The position numbers were made by a program, and so were the translations under genes. From assembly GCA_028291985.1 (NCBI GenBank), contig JAQGNE010000038.1:1-40238 (forward strand): a stretch of 40,238 nt of DNA, read 5' to 3'. The stretch is from Polaromonas sp. (GTDB lineage: Bacteria; Pseudomonadota; Gammaproteobacteria; Burkholderiales; Burkholderiaceae_C). Shown one piece after another: positions 1 through 7,604 of this stretch. The first letter of the stretch is position 1; the number at the start of each line of letters is the position of its first letter. The notes under the pieces were generated by a model that was not told where the DNA came from, did not search any database, and worked only from the letters and a program-made list of their open reading frames with translations.

Positions 1-1451
1 AGGGTCAGCCCGGTCAGGCCGATGCGGGCGGGCGACGGCAGCGAATCGTCCAACCAGTTCACCCGGCCCGACCGCACCGCGATGCTGCCGACCTGCACCC
101 GCCAGGGCCGCGGCGCGATGCCTGCGGATGTGGCGGATGTGGCGGTTGTGGCGGATGTGGCGGTTGTGGCGGTTGTGGCGGTTGTGGCGGTTGTGGCAAG
201 GCTGCTCTGATTTTTCAATCCTTTTGGGCCTGCAGCCCTTTCTCCGCCATGGATTGGCGCCACTTTTTCAATAGCATCAGCAGATGACCTCTGCATCGCC
301 ACATTCAGCTGCCCTGCCCGGTCGCGCGCAATCGTCAACACCGGCGCCGCCAACTCGATCGAGGACAGCTGAACAAAACGTTGAAGCGGGCGCACATCCT
401 GGAGGGTGACGCGCAAGCTTTCAAGCGCCAGAACGTCGCGGGGCGCGGCTGGTGGGGCGGCACTGCCCGAAGGCGCACGGCCGGCTGCAGCTTCCGTCAA
501 CACGACCTGGCGGGCCGACACCGTGCCTGACAGTCGCACCACAGTTTCTGGGTTTTGCTCGAATGCGAGCTTGGCGTCCAGATCGATCACCGCGCTCTTC
601 AGGCGTACCGGCAGCGAAGCGGGCAGATAGCCGAGGTAAGGCTGCACATCGAAATCGCTCAGCCGAATCACCGCATCGGTCTTGCGTGTCTGCGCGAAGG
701 GGGTTGCCTCGGCGGCGGTGTCAAAACTGCTGCCATTGAGGGTGAACGCCAGGCGCGGGGAAGTTTTTACCTCGACCTTGGACTTGAAATTGCTCAGAAA
801 CGGCACCGAAAGGTTCACACCTCGCAGCAGATGGGTTCTGCCCACCGGCTGGTCGCTGAAGTCCAGCCGCCCGTCCGTCAAGACCAGGTTGTTCAGCGAA
901 AAACGCGGCGTCTGGCCCGCTGGTTCGGTGTTCGGCGACTGCAGCCGCGCCAGCATGTCGTCGATGTCATAGCGGCCATTAGCAAGCCTGGCAAGTGTCA
1001 GCACCGGCTGGCTGACCTCAATTGCCGCTACCACCGGTGCCAGTTGCACCAGCGACTGCAATTGCATATTTATATAGAGGCGGCCAATCGCCAGCTGGGG
1101 AATAGTGGCTGCAGCGGGGCTGCCTTGTGCTTGAGGTGCCAAGCTGCGCGCCCGGGCCACTTCCAGTTGGGTCAACGTCAACTCCAGCGACCACGGCTTG
1201 AAGTCAACGGCTCCCACGGTCAGCTGGCGTCCGAGGATTTCAGAGCCCTTGCCTTCAAGCTGCCACTTCACCAGGGCGGGAACGGCCGCGTAGGCGATAG
1301 CTCCAGCCAACATTACGACAAACCCTGCGCAGGCCAGCCGCCTTGCCCAGCGGCGCTTGGCACCGGGTGGGGTTGCGCCAGCCCTGGCCTTCAAAGCGTC
1401 AAGCCAACGCTGGCGTCTACCGGATGGGGAATTAGCCGCTGTGCTGTCCAT
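1..1451 (-). CDS. DUF748 family envelope protein, C-terminus cut by window edge
   Basis: An open minus-strand frame starts at ATG 1449-1451 and runs uninterrupted for 483 codons off the left edge. The N-terminus has a basic cytoplasmic stretch (residues 1-40), then one membrane segment (about 41-58, GFVVMLAGAIAYAAVPALV), then AsmA/DUF748-like beta-rich sequence with typical phrases such as GRYDIDDML and FSLNNLVLTDGRLDFSD. Family members are very large inner-membrane-anchored periplasmic proteins related to AsmA and are thought to act in envelope lipid homeostasis; their biochemical role is not settled. Around residues 395-445 the protein carries a low-complexity linker of A-T-T/A-T-S tripeptides made by a 9-bp tandem repeat, and just before it a stretch that looks derived from a dispersed genomic repeat. 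The Shine-Dalgarno is weak (GAAG, 4 nt before ATG). The plus-strand open frame over 555-1463 is only its antisense shadow. Confidence 0.85.
   Translation of the reverse strand, partial: MDSTAANSPSGRRQRWLDALKARAGATPPGAKRRWARRLACAGFVVMLAGAIAYAAVPALVKWQLEGKGSEILGRQLTVGAVDFKPWSLELTLTQLEVARARSLAPQAQGSPAAATIPQLAIGRLYINMQLQSLVQLAPVVAAIEVSQPVLTLARLANGRYDIDDMLARLQSPNTEPAGQTPRFSLNNLVLTDGRLDFSDQPVGRTHLLRGVNLSVPFLSNFKSKVEVKTSPRLAFTLNGSSFDTAAEATPFAQTRKTDAVIRLSDFDVQPYLGYLPASLPVRLKSAVIDLDAKLAFEQNPETVVRLSGTVSARQVVLTEAAAGRAPSGSAAPPAAPRDVLALESLRVTLQDVRPLQRFVQLSSIELAAPVLTIARDRAGQLNVAMQRSSADAIEKVAPIHGGERAAGPKGLKNQSSLATTATTATTATTATSATTATSATSAGIAPRPWRVQVGSIAVRSGRVNWLDDSLPSPARIGLTGLT
124..195. repeat. 8 x 9-bp tandem repeat in the DUF748 gene
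   Basis: Eight consecutive units of GCGGWTGTG (W = A or T at the fifth base) fill 124-195 without interruption. Being a multiple of three, the array keeps frame and encodes alternating Ala-Thr-Thr and Ala-Thr-Ser in the minus-strand gene. Copy-number change would lengthen or shorten a periplasmic linker without breaking the protein. Confidence 0.9.
221..283 (-). repeat. Diverged copy of the GATAGCT...GGGCTACAGGC dispersed repeat (copy 1)
   Basis: Read on the minus strand this stretch has GCTATTGAAAAAG followed about 30 bp later by GGGCTGCAGGCC and an A-run. This is the same ordered pair of blocks found at 4609-4664, 22624-22680, 28866-28927 and 34791-34851. It lies in frame in the DUF748 gene. 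It is the weakest of the five copies. Confidence 0.4.
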
Positions 1452-1560
1452 AGTCTTCAATGATGAGGCTTGAGGCCACCGCGGCAAGTAGGCCAGTAAC
1501 GCTTTGCCGCCTGCACCGTGATCGCTACCAGAAACGAGGCTGGAAGATTGCATCGCTGCC

Positions 1561-1597
1561 GACAAAAAGAAACCCCAGCCAGACAAGCTGACCGGGG
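1561..1597 (-). terminator. Rho-independent terminator on the minus strand, in the leader of the DUF748 gene
   Basis: On the minus strand CCCCGGTCAG (1597-1588), loop CTTGT, CTGGCTGGGG (1582-1573) form a 10-bp stem with two G-U pairs, followed at once by TTTCTTTTTG. The plus strand has no T-run after the stem, so the signal is one-directional. It sits 110 bp upstream of the DUF748 start codon, and no minus-strand gene ends just before it. It therefore either ends a small RNA or acts as an attenuator in the leader. Confidence 0.65.
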
Positions 1598-1740
1598 CCG
1601 GCAGCAGGTACGAAGACCCGTGCCATCGGTTTCGCCAGCAGGAGATGATCGTCCTGCCGCGAAGGATGCAAGTGATTGCACCCAGGTTGTGCCGGGATTG
1701 GCTACCCGACGATGCCAGGCCGGAGCCAGACATGAAACAC
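1561..1740 (-). ncRNA. Candidate structured small RNA or attenuated leader
   Basis: Directly upstream (minus strand) of the terminator are several short perfect hairpins: TGCAA/TTGCA with a 4-nt loop (1667-1680), GCAGGA/TCCTGC with an 8-nt loop (1638-1657), and CGGG/CCCG (1693-1708). Together with the 10-bp terminator they give a compact, stem-rich transcript of about 150 nt. I do not recognise a known family (not 6S, SRP, tmRNA, RNase P or a riboswitch class I know). No promoter was identified, so this is a structural inference only. Confidence 0.28.
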
Positions 1741-1916
1741 GATGCCTGAGGCGGGGGCTGAGATCAACTCAAAAATTCCGATCACATTGCCCAACGTGAT
1801 TGGGATGCTGTTGTCTAGAGCGCATGAACTAGCGAAAATCCGCAATTCGAAGCTGTTTGGGCACCAAAACGCCGCTTTTGTGCCGCCAAAAGGAATAAAG
1901 ATCTATTTCGTTATTA
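1741..1916. other. AT-richer intergenic stretch without a recognised gene
   Basis: Base composition drops toward A+T from about 1765 to 1945. A 79-codon plus-strand frame (1742-1981) crosses it, but it has no recognisable domain, no ribosome-binding site, and runs over the promoter described next. I see no gene here. Confidence 0.4.
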
Positions 1917-1946
1917 TTGACAGGTTATTTGAAGCACTACTAGAAT
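1917..1946 (+). promoter_or_regulatory. Sigma-70 type promoter for the lytic transglycosylase gene
   Basis: TTGACA (1917-1922, perfect -35) and TAGAAT (1941-1946, 5 of 6 to the -10 consensus) are separated by 18 bp in an AT-rich context. Transcription would start near 1953 and leave a leader of about 195 nt before the gene at 2149. Confidence 0.5.
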
Positions 1947-2148
1947 CCGCCCAGTCCTACACCACCAGACGGTCCATGTAGATCAAAATTGGCTTTTCCG
2001 CGCTACAGCCAGCGCCTGAAAAGCACACGAGGGTCAATACCGACAGAGCACTCGGGTCCACACGACCCGCTCGGGTTTGATGGCGACCCAATCCAGGCAG
2101 GCGTGACAGCGATGTCATTGCCCGCGACAGATAAGGAGTTTCAAGCCA

Positions 2149-3033
2149 ATGCAAGCAAGCTATAACCTTTCGGCGCGAATGCATGCGCGTGCCCAAGATA
2201 TTCGCGGTTGTATGGCCTGTGTGCTGGATGACATTGCCAAGGGCTTTTTCGAGATCACGCACAACGGTTTTGCGTTGTTGGGGCTGGGCGTGGCGTTTGC
2301 CGTGATCACCCTCGTTGCCCGGCAAGACCTGCGCGATGCCGGCGAAGCAAAACTGATGGCCTGGCTGCAGGAGCGCCATGTGGCTGCGGTGGGCTATGTC
2401 GAGCCTGACGCCATTGACCGCGCCACCGCTTCGAACCCGAAAGACCTGCCCAAGCAGCAAGCCGCTGTTGCCTACTGGCTCAGCCGCAAGTACAACGTGG
2501 CGCCTGAACCCTTGAGCGTACTGGTGTCCTCAGCTTTCGAGATCGGCCAGAAAACCAAGCTGGATCCGACGCTGATTCTGGCGATCATGGCCATCGAATC
2601 GGGTTTCAACCCGTTTGCCCAGAGCCCAGTCGGTGCGCAGGGGCTGATGCAGGTGATGACGCACATACACCATGACAAATACAACCACTTCGGCGGCAAA
2701 CTGGCCGCGTTTGATCCGGTGACCAACCTGCGGGTGGGCGTCAAGGTGCTACAGGAGTGCATCACCCGCGCTGGATCGCTGGAAGGTGGCCTCAAATACT
2801 ATGTGGGCGCTGCCAACCTGGAAGACGATGGCGGCTATGCGGGCAAGGTCATGGCTGAACACAGCCGATTGCTGGCAGTGGTGAGCGGAAAGCCGCCCTC
2901 GCCTTTTTATCAGGCCCCTGCGCCAGCCCGCATCATGCCTGCGACCATCCCCACCAAAGCACAGCCAGCCGAAGAGCGCGAGCCAGAGACTGAAAAAGTG
3001 GCCTCGCTGGCTCACTCGCAATCGGGTAATTGA
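2149..3033 (+). CDS. Membrane-anchored lytic transglycosylase (SLT domain)
   Basis: Cleaves the MurNAc-GlcNAc bond of peptidoglycan in the periplasm. The 294-residue protein has one membrane segment at about 40-57 (GFALLGLGVAFAVITLVA) and an SLT goose-lysozyme-like domain from about 125. The catalytic glutamate is Glu150 in AIMAIESGFNPFAQSPVGAQG, followed by the family motif GLMQVM. The C-terminal 60 residues are Pro/Ala/Glu-rich and probably disordered. ATG 2149 has a strong Shine-Dalgarno, AAGGAG at 2133-2138. It stands alone between its own promoter and the glyA riboswitch. It is more like a short MltC/Slt-type accessory enzyme than full-length Slt70; the cellular role (remodelling, pilus insertion) cannot be told from sequence. 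Confidence 0.9.
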   Translation: MQASYNLSARMHARAQDIRGCMACVLDDIAKGFFEITHNGFALLGLGVAFAVITLVARQDLRDAGEAKLMAWLQERHVAAVGYVEPDAIDRATASNPKDLPKQQAAVAYWLSRKYNVAPEPLSVLVSSAFEIGQKTKLDPTLILAIMAIESGFNPFAQSPVGAQGLMQVMTHIHHDKYNHFGGKLAAFDPVTNLRVGVKVLQECITRAGSLEGGLKYYVGAANLEDDGGYAGKVMAEHSRLLAVVSGKPPSPFYQAPAPARIMPATIPTKAQPAEEREPETEKVASLAHSQSGN

Positions 3034-3110
3034 AGCCTCCGCACGCCCGCAATTCGGTACGCGCGTTGCCCGGCCGCAAGTCTTCTGACACCGTGCTGGG
3101 CTACACTTGA

Positions 3111-3262
3111 GGGGTGCGCGACTGGCGATAGGCACGGCCCTGCAAATGCTTTGACAGGACCGGTGCTGACGTGGGATACCACTGGGAAGCGCACCGCTGA
3201 CGCCTGTTTTCTGGACAACGAAAGCGGTATCGGTGTTCAGCCGTTCGCCTGGGCAGCCCTTG
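3111..3262 (+). promoter_or_regulatory. ZTP (pfl-type) riboswitch aptamer upstream of glyA
   Basis: Senses ZMP/ZTP, which signals low 10-formyl-tetrahydrofolate, and controls one-carbon genes. The conserved parts of the class are all present in order: P1 stem GGTGCGC (3113-3119) with GCGCACC (3189-3195); the invariant internal-loop strand GACTGGCGATAGGC (3120-3133); hairpin GTGG-GATA-CCAC (3171-3182) followed by TGGGAAGC leading back into P1; a variable linker (3196-3240); and the 3' element CGCCTGGGCA (3246-3255), which closes the pseudoknot and binds ligand. The gene controlled, glyA, is a classic member of this regulon. A -10-like TACACT (3102-3107) would place the RNA start right at P1, though no good -35 is visible. 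Confidence 0.87.
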
Positions 3263-3317
3263 TTTCATTGCACCAATGACAGGGACTTTCGTCCAAGGAC
3301 TGCCATAAAGGATTGCC
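3252..3317 (+). promoter_or_regulatory. glyA: Expression platform of the ZTP riboswitch (ribosome-binding-site sequestration)
   Basis: The last bases of the aptamer plus what follows, GGCAGCCCTT (3252-3261), can pair with AAGGATTGCC (3308-3317), 9 of 10 positions, which contains the glyA Shine-Dalgarno AAAGG. The same bases can instead pair with a near-identical decoy, AAGGACTGCC (3295-3304). With ligand bound, GGGCA is used in the aptamer pseudoknot and the Shine-Dalgarno is left free, as expected for a ZTP on-switch. Two further small hairpins (CATTG/CAATG and GGAC-TTTC-GTCC) lie between. There is no T-run, so control is probably at translation. Confidence 0.55.
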
Positions 3318-4562
3318 ATGTACAGCCGCAACATACTTGTCGAACAAACCGACCCCGAAATTTTTGCTGCCATCCAGGCTGAAAACGCCCGGCAAGAGCA
3401 GCATATCGAGCTGATTGCCAGTGAAAACTACGCGTCGCCAGCCGTGATGGCGGCGCAGGGCTCGCAACTGACCAACAAATACGCCGAGGGATACCCTGGA
3501 CGCCGTTACTACGGGGGCTGCGAGCATGTGGACGTGGCCGAGCAGCTGGCCATCGACCGTGCCAAACAGATCTTTGGCGCCGACGCCGCCAACGTGCAGC
3601 CCCATTGCGGCGCATCCGCCAATGAGGCGGTTTTTCTGGCGTTTTTGAAGCCCGGCGACACCATCATGGGCATGAGCCTGGCTGAAGGCGGGCACCTGAC
3701 GCACGGCATGGCGCTCAATATCAGTGGCAAATGGTTCAATGTGGTGTCGTATGGCCTGAATGAAAAACAGGAGATCGACTACGACGCCATGGAGCGCAAA
3801 GCACATGAGTCCAGGCCCAAGCTGATCATTGCAGGCGCTTCGGCCTATTCGCTTCGGATTGACTTCGAGCGCTTCGCCAAGGTCGCCAAGGATGTCGGCG
3901 CGATTTTCATGGTCGACATGGCCCACTATGCAGGGCTGATTGCCGCGGGCGTGTACCCCAACCCGGTGCCGCATGCCGATGTGGTGACATCCACCACCCA
4001 CAAAAGCCTGCGTGGACCGCGTGGCGGCATCATCCTGATGAAGTCTGCACATGAAAAAGCCATCAACAGCGCCATCTTTCCGGGCTTGCAAGGGGGTCCC
4101 TTGATGCATGTGATTGCCGCCAAGGCGGTGGCTTTCAAGGAAGCGATGTCGCCCGAGTTCAAGCTGTACCAGCAGCAGGTGCTAAAAAACGCGCAGATAG
4201 TGGCCGAAACCCTGACCCAGCGCGGGCTGGGCATTGTGAGCGGGCGCACCGAAAGCCATGTGATGCTGGTCGACCTGCGCGCCAAGGGCATCACCGGCAA
4301 GGAAGCCGAGGCCGTGCTGGGCAGCGCCCACATGACGATCAACAAGAACGCGATTCCAAACGACCCGGAAAAGCCGATGGTGACCAGCGGCGTGCGCATC
4401 GGCACGCCAGCCATGACGACCCGCGGCTTCAAGGACGAGGAAGCGCGCGCTACGGCGCATCTGATCGCCGACGTGCTCGACAACCCGCGCGACGCTGCCA
4501 ACCTGGATGCTGTTCGCGCCAAAGTGCACGCGCTGACCAGCCGCTTCCCGGTTTACGGTTAA
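3318..4562 (+). CDS. glyA: Serine hydroxymethyltransferase
   Basis: Interconverts serine + tetrahydrofolate with glycine + 5,10-methylene-tetrahydrofolate, the main source of one-carbon units; cytosolic PLP enzyme. The 414-residue product is the usual length. The PLP lysine is Lys229 in [13 protein letters not shown], the same number as in E. coli; other family signatures are [12 protein letters not shown] (33-44), YPGRRYYGG (59-67) and [13 protein letters not shown] (199-211). The usual VQPHSGAQAN reads [10 protein letters not shown], a mild variation. Start ATG 3318 follows AAAGGA at 3307-3312. Control by the ZTP riboswitch immediately upstream ties it to folate status. nrdR follows 126 bp later. 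Confidence 0.97.
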   Translation: MYSRNILVEQTDPEIFAAIQAENARQEQHIELIASENYASPAVMAAQGSQLTNKYAEGYPGRRYYGGCEHVDVAEQLAIDRAKQIFGADAANVQPHCGASANEAVFLAFLKPGDTIMGMSLAEGGHLTHGMALNISGKWFNVVSYGLNEKQEIDYDAMERKAHESRPKLIIAGASAYSLRIDFERFAKVAKDVGAIFMVDMAHYAGLIAAGVYPNPVPHADVVTSTTHKSLRGPRGGIILMKSAHEKAINSAIFPGLQGGPLMHVIAAKAVAFKEAMSPEFKLYQQQVLKNAQIVAETLTQRGLGIVSGRTESHVMLVDLRAKGITGKEAEAVLGSAHMTINKNAIPNDPEKPMVTSGVRIGTPAMTTRGFKDEEARATAHLIADVLDNPRDAANLDAVRAKVHALTSRFPVYG

Positions 4563-4608
4563 CCGATCGATGCGTTAACGTCGGCGCCGCACGGCGACAG
4601 CGAGATAT

Positions 4609-4664
4609 TGCTATATTTTGCATAGCTGATGCCCGTTATCCTGTAAGGGCTACGGGCACATATT
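4609..4664 (+). repeat. Dispersed GATAGCT-type repeat (copy 2), upstream of nrdR
   Basis: The stretch reads TGCTATATTTTGCATAGCTG, then CCTGTAAGGGCTACGGGCAC and a T-rich end, the same block order as the copies at 22624, 28866 and 34791. It fills almost the whole glyA-nrdR intergenic space and ends 24 bp before the nrdR start, so it must contain or displace any nrdR promoter. Confidence 0.6.
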
Positions 4665-4688
4665 GCCTATAAACCAGGGAAACATCCC

Positions 4689-5138
4689 ATGAAATGTCCG
4701 TTTTGCAGCCACCTGGAAACCCAGGTGGTGGAAACCCGGGTTTCAGAAGATGCCGATTTCATTCGACGCCGCCGCCAGTGCGGCGCTTGCGAGAAACGCT
4801 TCACCACCTATGAGCGTCCCGACGTCACCTTCCCGGCGGTCGTCAAAAAGGATGGCCGGCGAATAGATTACAAGCGTAGCAAGATCGCAGGCTCGATGAG
4901 CCTGGCGCTGCGCAAGCGCCCCGTCAGCACGGAACAGGTCGACTCCGCTATCGAACGCATTGAAGAGAAGCTTTTGGGACTGGGCCTGCGCGAAATCGCA
5001 TCAAACCGCCTGGGCGAGTTTGTCATGCGCGAGCTTAAAAAGCTCGACAAGGTAGCTTATGTGCGGTTTGCCAGCGTTTACCGGAGTTTTGAGGATATCG
5101 ATGAGTTCAAAACTTTTGTAGATGAGGTAAGGCGATAA
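4689..5138 (+). CDS. nrdR: Transcriptional repressor NrdR
   Basis: Represses ribonucleotide reductase genes by binding NrdR boxes; senses ATP/dATP through an ATP-cone. The 149-residue protein has the N-terminal zinc ribbon CPFC (Cys3, Cys6) with CGAC (Cys31, Cys34), followed by the conserved [10 protein letters not shown] and an ATP-cone domain from about residue 49 ([16 protein letters not shown]). The end, [20 protein letters not shown], is near-invariant in the family. The glyA-nrdR neighbourhood is common in Burkholderiales and links one-carbon and deoxynucleotide supply. Confidence 0.97.
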   Translation: MKCPFCSHLETQVVETRVSEDADFIRRRRQCGACEKRFTTYERPDVTFPAVVKKDGRRIDYKRSKIAGSMSLALRKRPVSTEQVDSAIERIEEKLLGLGLREIASNRLGEFVMRELKKLDKVAYVRFASVYRSFEDIDEFKTFVDEVRR

Positions 5139-5192
5139 TGTCTAGTCGCTCCTAACCAAGTCAACTGTCTATTTTCTGAGGTATATGGGGGT

Positions 5193-5220
5193 GCAGGCAG
5201 CGGGTAGCAGGCAGCGGGTA
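5193..5220. repeat. Perfect 14-bp tandem duplication
   Basis: GCAGGCAGCGGGTA occurs twice head to tail (5193-5206 and 5207-5220) just after nrdR, outside any gene. Confidence 0.9.
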
Positions 5221-5692
5221 GCGCAGACACTCCAGCACAGATTGACCCATACTCAACGCAATAGACAGGTACTCTATTTCAGTGATTACCTGAGCACCCA
5301 TTTCGGCACTTCTGATTAGGGTTGATATCAATATGCATCTGTCGGTGGCAGGTTGCCATCTGATCAAATCCCTCGTTTCGAGAACGTGGCAAATTCCTGC
5401 GCTTTTCTCGCCTTCAAAATCTTAATGCAAGTTTGTCCTGAACGAAACTACGGATCGTTAAGATCATGGCATTTATATGTGAGAAATGATACCTTCGGTT
5501 CGAATTCACCCCTTGCTATCGCCCTTACAAAACAATAATAGAGGATGTAACGCGACCCACTGAAAGACTGCCCCATTACCGATCGTGTCGTGATTATTTG
5601 ATCTCGCCAGGCGCTTTCAGTCGTCGGTCGTCATATTTCGTCATCTGGCACAGATTCACAATGCAAATAGAGCTCAACTTGTCGCAATCGAT

Positions 5693-5928
5693 CCGTTCGA
5701 CGCACCGAAGTTTTTTGTAATGATGGCAAGACCGTCGGAATAATCTTTTTCATGCCGGATTTCTGCGTTACAGACTAACTCTTAGTAGGCTCTGCGCCAT
5801 GACAGCACTGGAGCGTGCAACGTAAATTCGACTTTCCGTTCAGTCGTTACTCCATCTATCAGGGTCGGGCTATTCACCTAGCAAGGCCGTTAGTTCTTCC
5901 TTACTTTTTCGACGCGCCACCGTTCGCA
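5693..5928 (+). promoter_or_regulatory. Three boxes resembling AlgR sites upstream of pilV
   Basis: CCGTTCGAC (5693-5701, 8 of 9 to CCGTTCGTC), CCGTTCAGTC (5836-5845, one inserted base) and CCGTTCGCA (5920-5928, 7 of 9) precede the operon. In Pseudomonas aeruginosa the homologous fimU-pilVWXY1Y2E operon is activated by FimS/AlgR. Short motifs like this arise by chance, so support is weak. Confidence 0.2.
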
Positions 5929-5993
5929 TCGCTGTAACGACCGGTCGTCGGACAGACAGCCCGATAAGTATTGACACAGATAAAGTCGCGCTC

Positions 5994-6623
5994 ATGAAAG
6001 CCTGTCTATCACCGAGCATGCATTTCCGACGCAACAAACAAACCGGCTTTGGCCTGATTGAAGCGCTAGTCGCCATCGTGGTCCTTGCTTTTGGATTGTT
6101 GGCAGTGGTAGGCGTTCAACTTGAAGCTTTGCGTGGAAACCAGCAGGCGGCTAATAGCGCTGTTGCAGCCTCTCTGGTGCGCGACTACCAGGACATGATG
6201 GTCGCCATGCCGAGCCTGCAACTGAGCTCCAATACGGCTACCGTCAACATCACTCAAAATGCTTATGCCGCCATCAACGGCTCCGCAGCCGATTGCAAAG
6301 GCACCGCAGCCAACTGCACCGCCACCCAATTCACTGATTTTCAAGTTGTCGAATGGATAGATCGGGTTCGCGCTGCGCTCCCCGAAGGCAGGGTCACCGT
6401 CTGCCTTGACAGCGCTTTCAAAGAGACAAGCGGTGCCGCAATCGGGCTATACAAATGGGATTGCAGCAACACCGGTGACATTATGGTCGTCAAGGTTGGC
6501 TGGGTGACCAAATTAAGCCGCTTCGCAGACGGCACGCTACGCGAATCTGGTATCTCGGACGGAACCGATCGGCCGCGTATGGTTATCCCAATAACAGGCA
6601 ACCAGGCGGGATACGAGTTATGA
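5994..6623 (+). CDS. pilV: Type IV pilus minor pilin PilV
   Basis: Minor pilin thought to sit in the priming/tip complex of the type IV pilus. The prepilin signal is KQTG-FGLIEALVAIVVL, cleaved after Gly18, with the expected Glu at mature position 5 and a hydrophobic N-terminal helix. Four cysteines in the C-terminal domain could form disulfides. The product is 209 residues. A start at ATG 6018 (MHFRRNKQTG) would give a more typical 10-residue leader; neither start has a clear Shine-Dalgarno. It overlaps pilW by 4 bp and is the first gene of a six-gene pilus operon. Confidence 0.85.
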   Translation: MKACLSPSMHFRRNKQTGFGLIEALVAIVVLAFGLLAVVGVQLEALRGNQQAANSAVAASLVRDYQDMMVAMPSLQLSSNTATVNITQNAYAAINGSAADCKGTAANCTATQFTDFQVVEWIDRVRAALPEGRVTVCLDSAFKETSGAAIGLYKWDCSNTGDIMVVKVGWVTKLSRFADGTLRESGISDGTDRPRMVIPITGNQAGYEL

Positions 6624-7582
6624 GGCGATTCATGCACGTAGCCGGCCGAAATTGGCAGGCCGGTGTGACGATGGTTGAACTACTGGTTTCGCTGGTACTC
6701 GTCGGTTTGATCACGTTAGTTGTGCTTGCGCTGTACACCGCTTCGGCTGGCAGCTACAGGACCATAGACTCCAATCAACAGTTGCAGGACAATGCACGCT
6801 TTATATTTGAAGTACTCAGCCAAGCCGTCCGTCAAGCCGGACTGCAGGATGGCGCGCAGTACGCTGCATTTAGCGGTGCATCGACTCCGGTACTGCCGCC
6901 GGCTTCAGACACATCTGTATTCGGCACACAACCGCCGCTATTTGGGTATAACAACGGCAAAGTTCTAAGCACCGGCAATGTAGATGATTACGGCGCGAAC
7001 GATGCCGCCGGCGCCATAAATTTCAGCGATGTCTTTGGCGTGCGCTATTTTGGCTCCAGTCGCCTCGATGGTCATCCTCTTGATCCCGGCACTGCTGACG
7101 GTTCGGTCATCGACTGCCGGGGTGTTCCCGTGCGTTACCCCGAATCTGAAGCGGACATCGGCCTGAGCATTTTTCAGGTAGCCCTGCGCGCATCAGACCG
7201 AGAGCCTGAGTTGATGTGCATCAACCGTGCACGTGCCCAAGCTTGGAATATCGTCAGTGGCGTCGAGTCTTTCCAGGCCATGTATGCAGTTGACACAACT
7301 GCTGGCGAAGACACCACCCCGACTCGTTGGCTAAACGGGAAACAGGTCGGCGATAGTAGCCTATGGCGGAGTGTCAGGATGATCCGGATCGGAATGATTT
7401 TGCGGGGACCCGTAGGCTCTGCCGAAAGGCAAGCACCCGTGCTCTACCCTTTTGGCGAAGCGTTTTCACAAATATCAGGCTCTGCTTCAGCCGAACAAGG
7501 CATGAGCTTTGTACCGCCAAATGACCGTCGCCTTCGCCGCGCGTTCACTTTTGATCTGGCCATTCGAAACCCCTTGGATTAA
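6620..7582 (+). CDS. pilW: Type IV pilus assembly protein PilW
   Basis: Minor pilin of the priming complex. The class III signal ends NWQAG-VTMVELLVSLVLVGLI, cleavage after Gly15, Glu at mature position 5, then a hydrophobic helix and the family-typical SNQQLQDNARFIFEVLSQAV (about residues 47-66). The 320-residue length fits PilW. Its start overlaps the pilV stop, so translation is coupled. It is followed by pilX after 22 bp. Confidence 0.88.
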   Translation: MRRFMHVAGRNWQAGVTMVELLVSLVLVGLITLVVLALYTASAGSYRTIDSNQQLQDNARFIFEVLSQAVRQAGLQDGAQYAAFSGASTPVLPPASDTSVFGTQPPLFGYNNGKVLSTGNVDDYGANDAAGAINFSDVFGVRYFGSSRLDGHPLDPGTADGSVIDCRGVPVRYPESEADIGLSIFQVALRASDREPELMCINRARAQAWNIVSGVESFQAMYAVDTTAGEDTTPTRWLNGKQVGDSSLWRSVRMIRIGMILRGPVGSAERQAPVLYPFGEAFSQISGSASAEQGMSFVPPNDRRLRRAFTFDLAIRNPLD

Positions 7583-7604
7583 TGACACATCTACGCTCTT
7601 TCCC

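Larger units (their letters stand above)
5139..5993. other. 855-bp AT-richer intergenic region before the pilus operon
   Basis: No frame here has a recognisable domain or a ribosome-binding site; the 61-codon frame at 5353-5538 is not convincing. Visible contents are a 14-bp tandem duplication (5193-5220), scattered boxes resembling the AlgR site CCGTTCGTC (5693, 5836, 5920) and an isolated TTGACA (5971-5976) that lies too close to the first pilin start to be its promoter. The length suggests a regulatory region for the minor-pilin operon or decayed sequence. Confidence 0.45.

Noticed and set aside
555..1463. 302-codon plus-strand frame
   Set aside because: It is antisense to the DUF748 gene, has Arg/Gln/His-rich composition typical of a shadow frame and no ribosome site.
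1742..1981. 79-codon plus-strand frame before the lytic transglycosylase
   Set aside because: No domain, no Shine-Dalgarno, and it overlaps a good promoter; probably chance.
3034..3317. Glycine riboswitch upstream of glyA
   Set aside because: The glycine aptamer cores are absent, whereas the ZTP aptamer blocks are all present in order.
5646..5665. Sigma-54 promoter (TGGCAC followed by TGCA) upstream of pilV
   Set aside because: The GG to GC spacing is 14 instead of 10 bases, so it cannot be read by sigma-54.
5971..5976. TTGACA as the pilV promoter -35
   Set aside because: A 17-bp spacing puts the -10 on the start codon itself, with a poor hexamer; it could not give a normal message for the start at 5994.
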